Positions 62,849 to 64,000 of a stretch of DNA of 64,000 nucleotides are shown here, piece after piece. Numbering within the stretch: the stretch's first letter is position 1; each line of letters starts with the position of its first letter. Origin of the DNA: Lytechinus variegatus (taxonomy: Eukaryota; Echinodermata; Echinoidea; Temnopleuroida; Toxopneustidae); contig NC_054740.1 of NCBI RefSeq assembly GCF_018143015.1, positions 70,519,356 through 70,583,355 of the forward strand, read 5' to 3'. Below the pieces are notes generated by a model. It was given only the letters and a program-made list of their open reading frames with translations, did not search any database and had not been told where the DNA came from. The translations under genes were made by a program, and so were the position numbers.

Positions 62849-63110
62849 TTATGCTCGCGCTTCGCGCTCGCATCAATATATAAGGTATTTATCCTAATCA
62901 TGGTTACAAATGCTTGGAATGACTAGTTTTCAGGTTGGTATATTACAAAAATTTAGCACGTGTTTCGTGTTCGCATCAGTTATTGTTTAGTAAGGTACTC
63001 ATTCTGTTCCTGGGTTTTAAAAATGCTTAGAATGTCCAGTTTTCACGTTGGAATATCACAAATTTTCAGTTCGCGTTCGCATTGTTCGATTGGTGAGATA
63101 AGTATGCTAT
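62849..63110. repeat. Further CpG-20-mer units
   Basis: GCTCGCGCTTCGCGCTCGCA lies at about 62852, directly after the LINE tail. Decayed copies follow at about 62955 and 63068, with the same 'tggttacaaatgcttggaatg'-type spacer. Confidence 0.85.
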
Positions 63111-64000
63111 TCATCAGTCACTAACTGCAGTCCAGTTTACTTTTTCTAGACAGTATATTGAAAAATTAATAATTTATCAGTTAGATTCACATTTTTTTCA
63201 TGATTATATAAACTGCTCGGAATGTCTAATTCTCGCAATGATACCCTTTAGCAGTAATTAGCGCCACAATGGACCATAAAGCGAGTTTTACAACTTCAGA
63301 TTTGAAAATTTTCCAAACCGCTCGCTGGCTACGCTCCGTTGCGAAAAACGTAAAGCCTAAATATATGTCTTACCATCAGAAATCAGTTCAAGTATAGGTT
63401 TTGATCACCTTATTCTATGATTCATGCCAAAACACTAAATAATTTTTTGTATGTTATTTTATGACAAAATGTTTTGTACGAATGATATGAATGCAGAAGA
63501 TCCCTGATGACAGCACGTTCCTACTGCCAAATTGTTGCCAATTTAATACAGAAATGTAATTCTTATCCAGTCGAGACCTTCTTGAGCAACAGCATTTCAG
63601 ACTCGTTAATCTGGAAATTTTACACCCTCTCCAAAAATAACCCCCCAAAATACAACAGAAGATATTAAAAATAGAATTATATGTATAAAAAAAAATCACG
63701 TTTATATATATTTTCTTCTTCCATTTTACAAATTTCTTCATTTTTTAGACATAAATTCACACAATATCAATTTGCTATCAAGGAATACATATTATCTAAT
63801 TTTATACAGGTTATCTTTATAGAAGAAGGCGTAAGTCACTAAAAGCAAACGATTGTGGCTCATATTGACCATATACAATGCAAAAAATGAATAAGGGCTA
63901 TTATAAATGACGCACAACATTCAGGAAGGAAGTAAATTTGAAAAGAAAAACATTGAATCATTAATCATTTTATCATTAATCATTAATTAAAAATACTGAA
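63111..64000. other. Non-coding AT-rich region
   Basis: No gene or defined element is supported, apart from a CpG-rich 'cgctcgctggctacgctccg' word at about 63320, which resembles the hAT-like repeat interiors. Confidence 0.5.

Overview
The window is eukaryotic: AT-rich, intron-bearing, gene-poor and crowded with transposon debris. The repeat flavour suggests a marine deuterostome, most likely an echinoderm and probably a sea urchin. The clues are hAT-like elements with CAGTGGCGGATCC-type ends, arrays of a CpG-rich 20-mer (GCTCGCGCTTCGCGCTCGCA), 163-bp minisatellites carrying TGACCTTTGACC, tRNA-headed SINEs and long foldback MITEs. The species assignment is inference from repeat style; no database was consulted.

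Two protein-coding genes can be reconstructed. Gene A (+ strand, about 15283-18582) has three recognisable coding exons. It encodes a protein of about 632 residues with a long disordered, proline-rich N-terminus, a PPxY motif and two C-terminal transmembrane helices. I do not recognise the family. Gene B (- strand, 48570 down to 29710) is a complete 10-exon SNX19-type sorting nexin of 1098 residues: N-terminal membrane hairpin, PXA domain, PX domain and Nexin_C domain. All ten coding exons join in frame at GT-AG splice sites.

Layout: 1-15 kb is non-coding with MITEs, hAT-like element parts, a SINE and a broken LINE end. 15.3-18.6 kb is gene A, with a MITE in its 3'UTR. 18.6-29.7 kb is non-coding: a 1.5-kb hAT element with an exact 8-bp target duplication, a (TA)n tract, a (GAAA)n tract of about 490 bp and a TTAA-flanked foldback MITE. 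29.7-48.7 kb is SNX19; all nine introns hold repeats, including a 1026-codon intact non-LTR retrotransposon in intron 8. 48.75-64 kb is non-coding and repeat-dense. It contains a nested structure in which a LINE end is split by one hAT-like element that is itself split by another.

I see no operon-like or defence system. The strongest unusual signals are transposon stratigraphy that can be read to the base, the CpG-rich 20-mer array, fold-back elements close to SNX19 exons, and a predicted truncated isoform of gene A.
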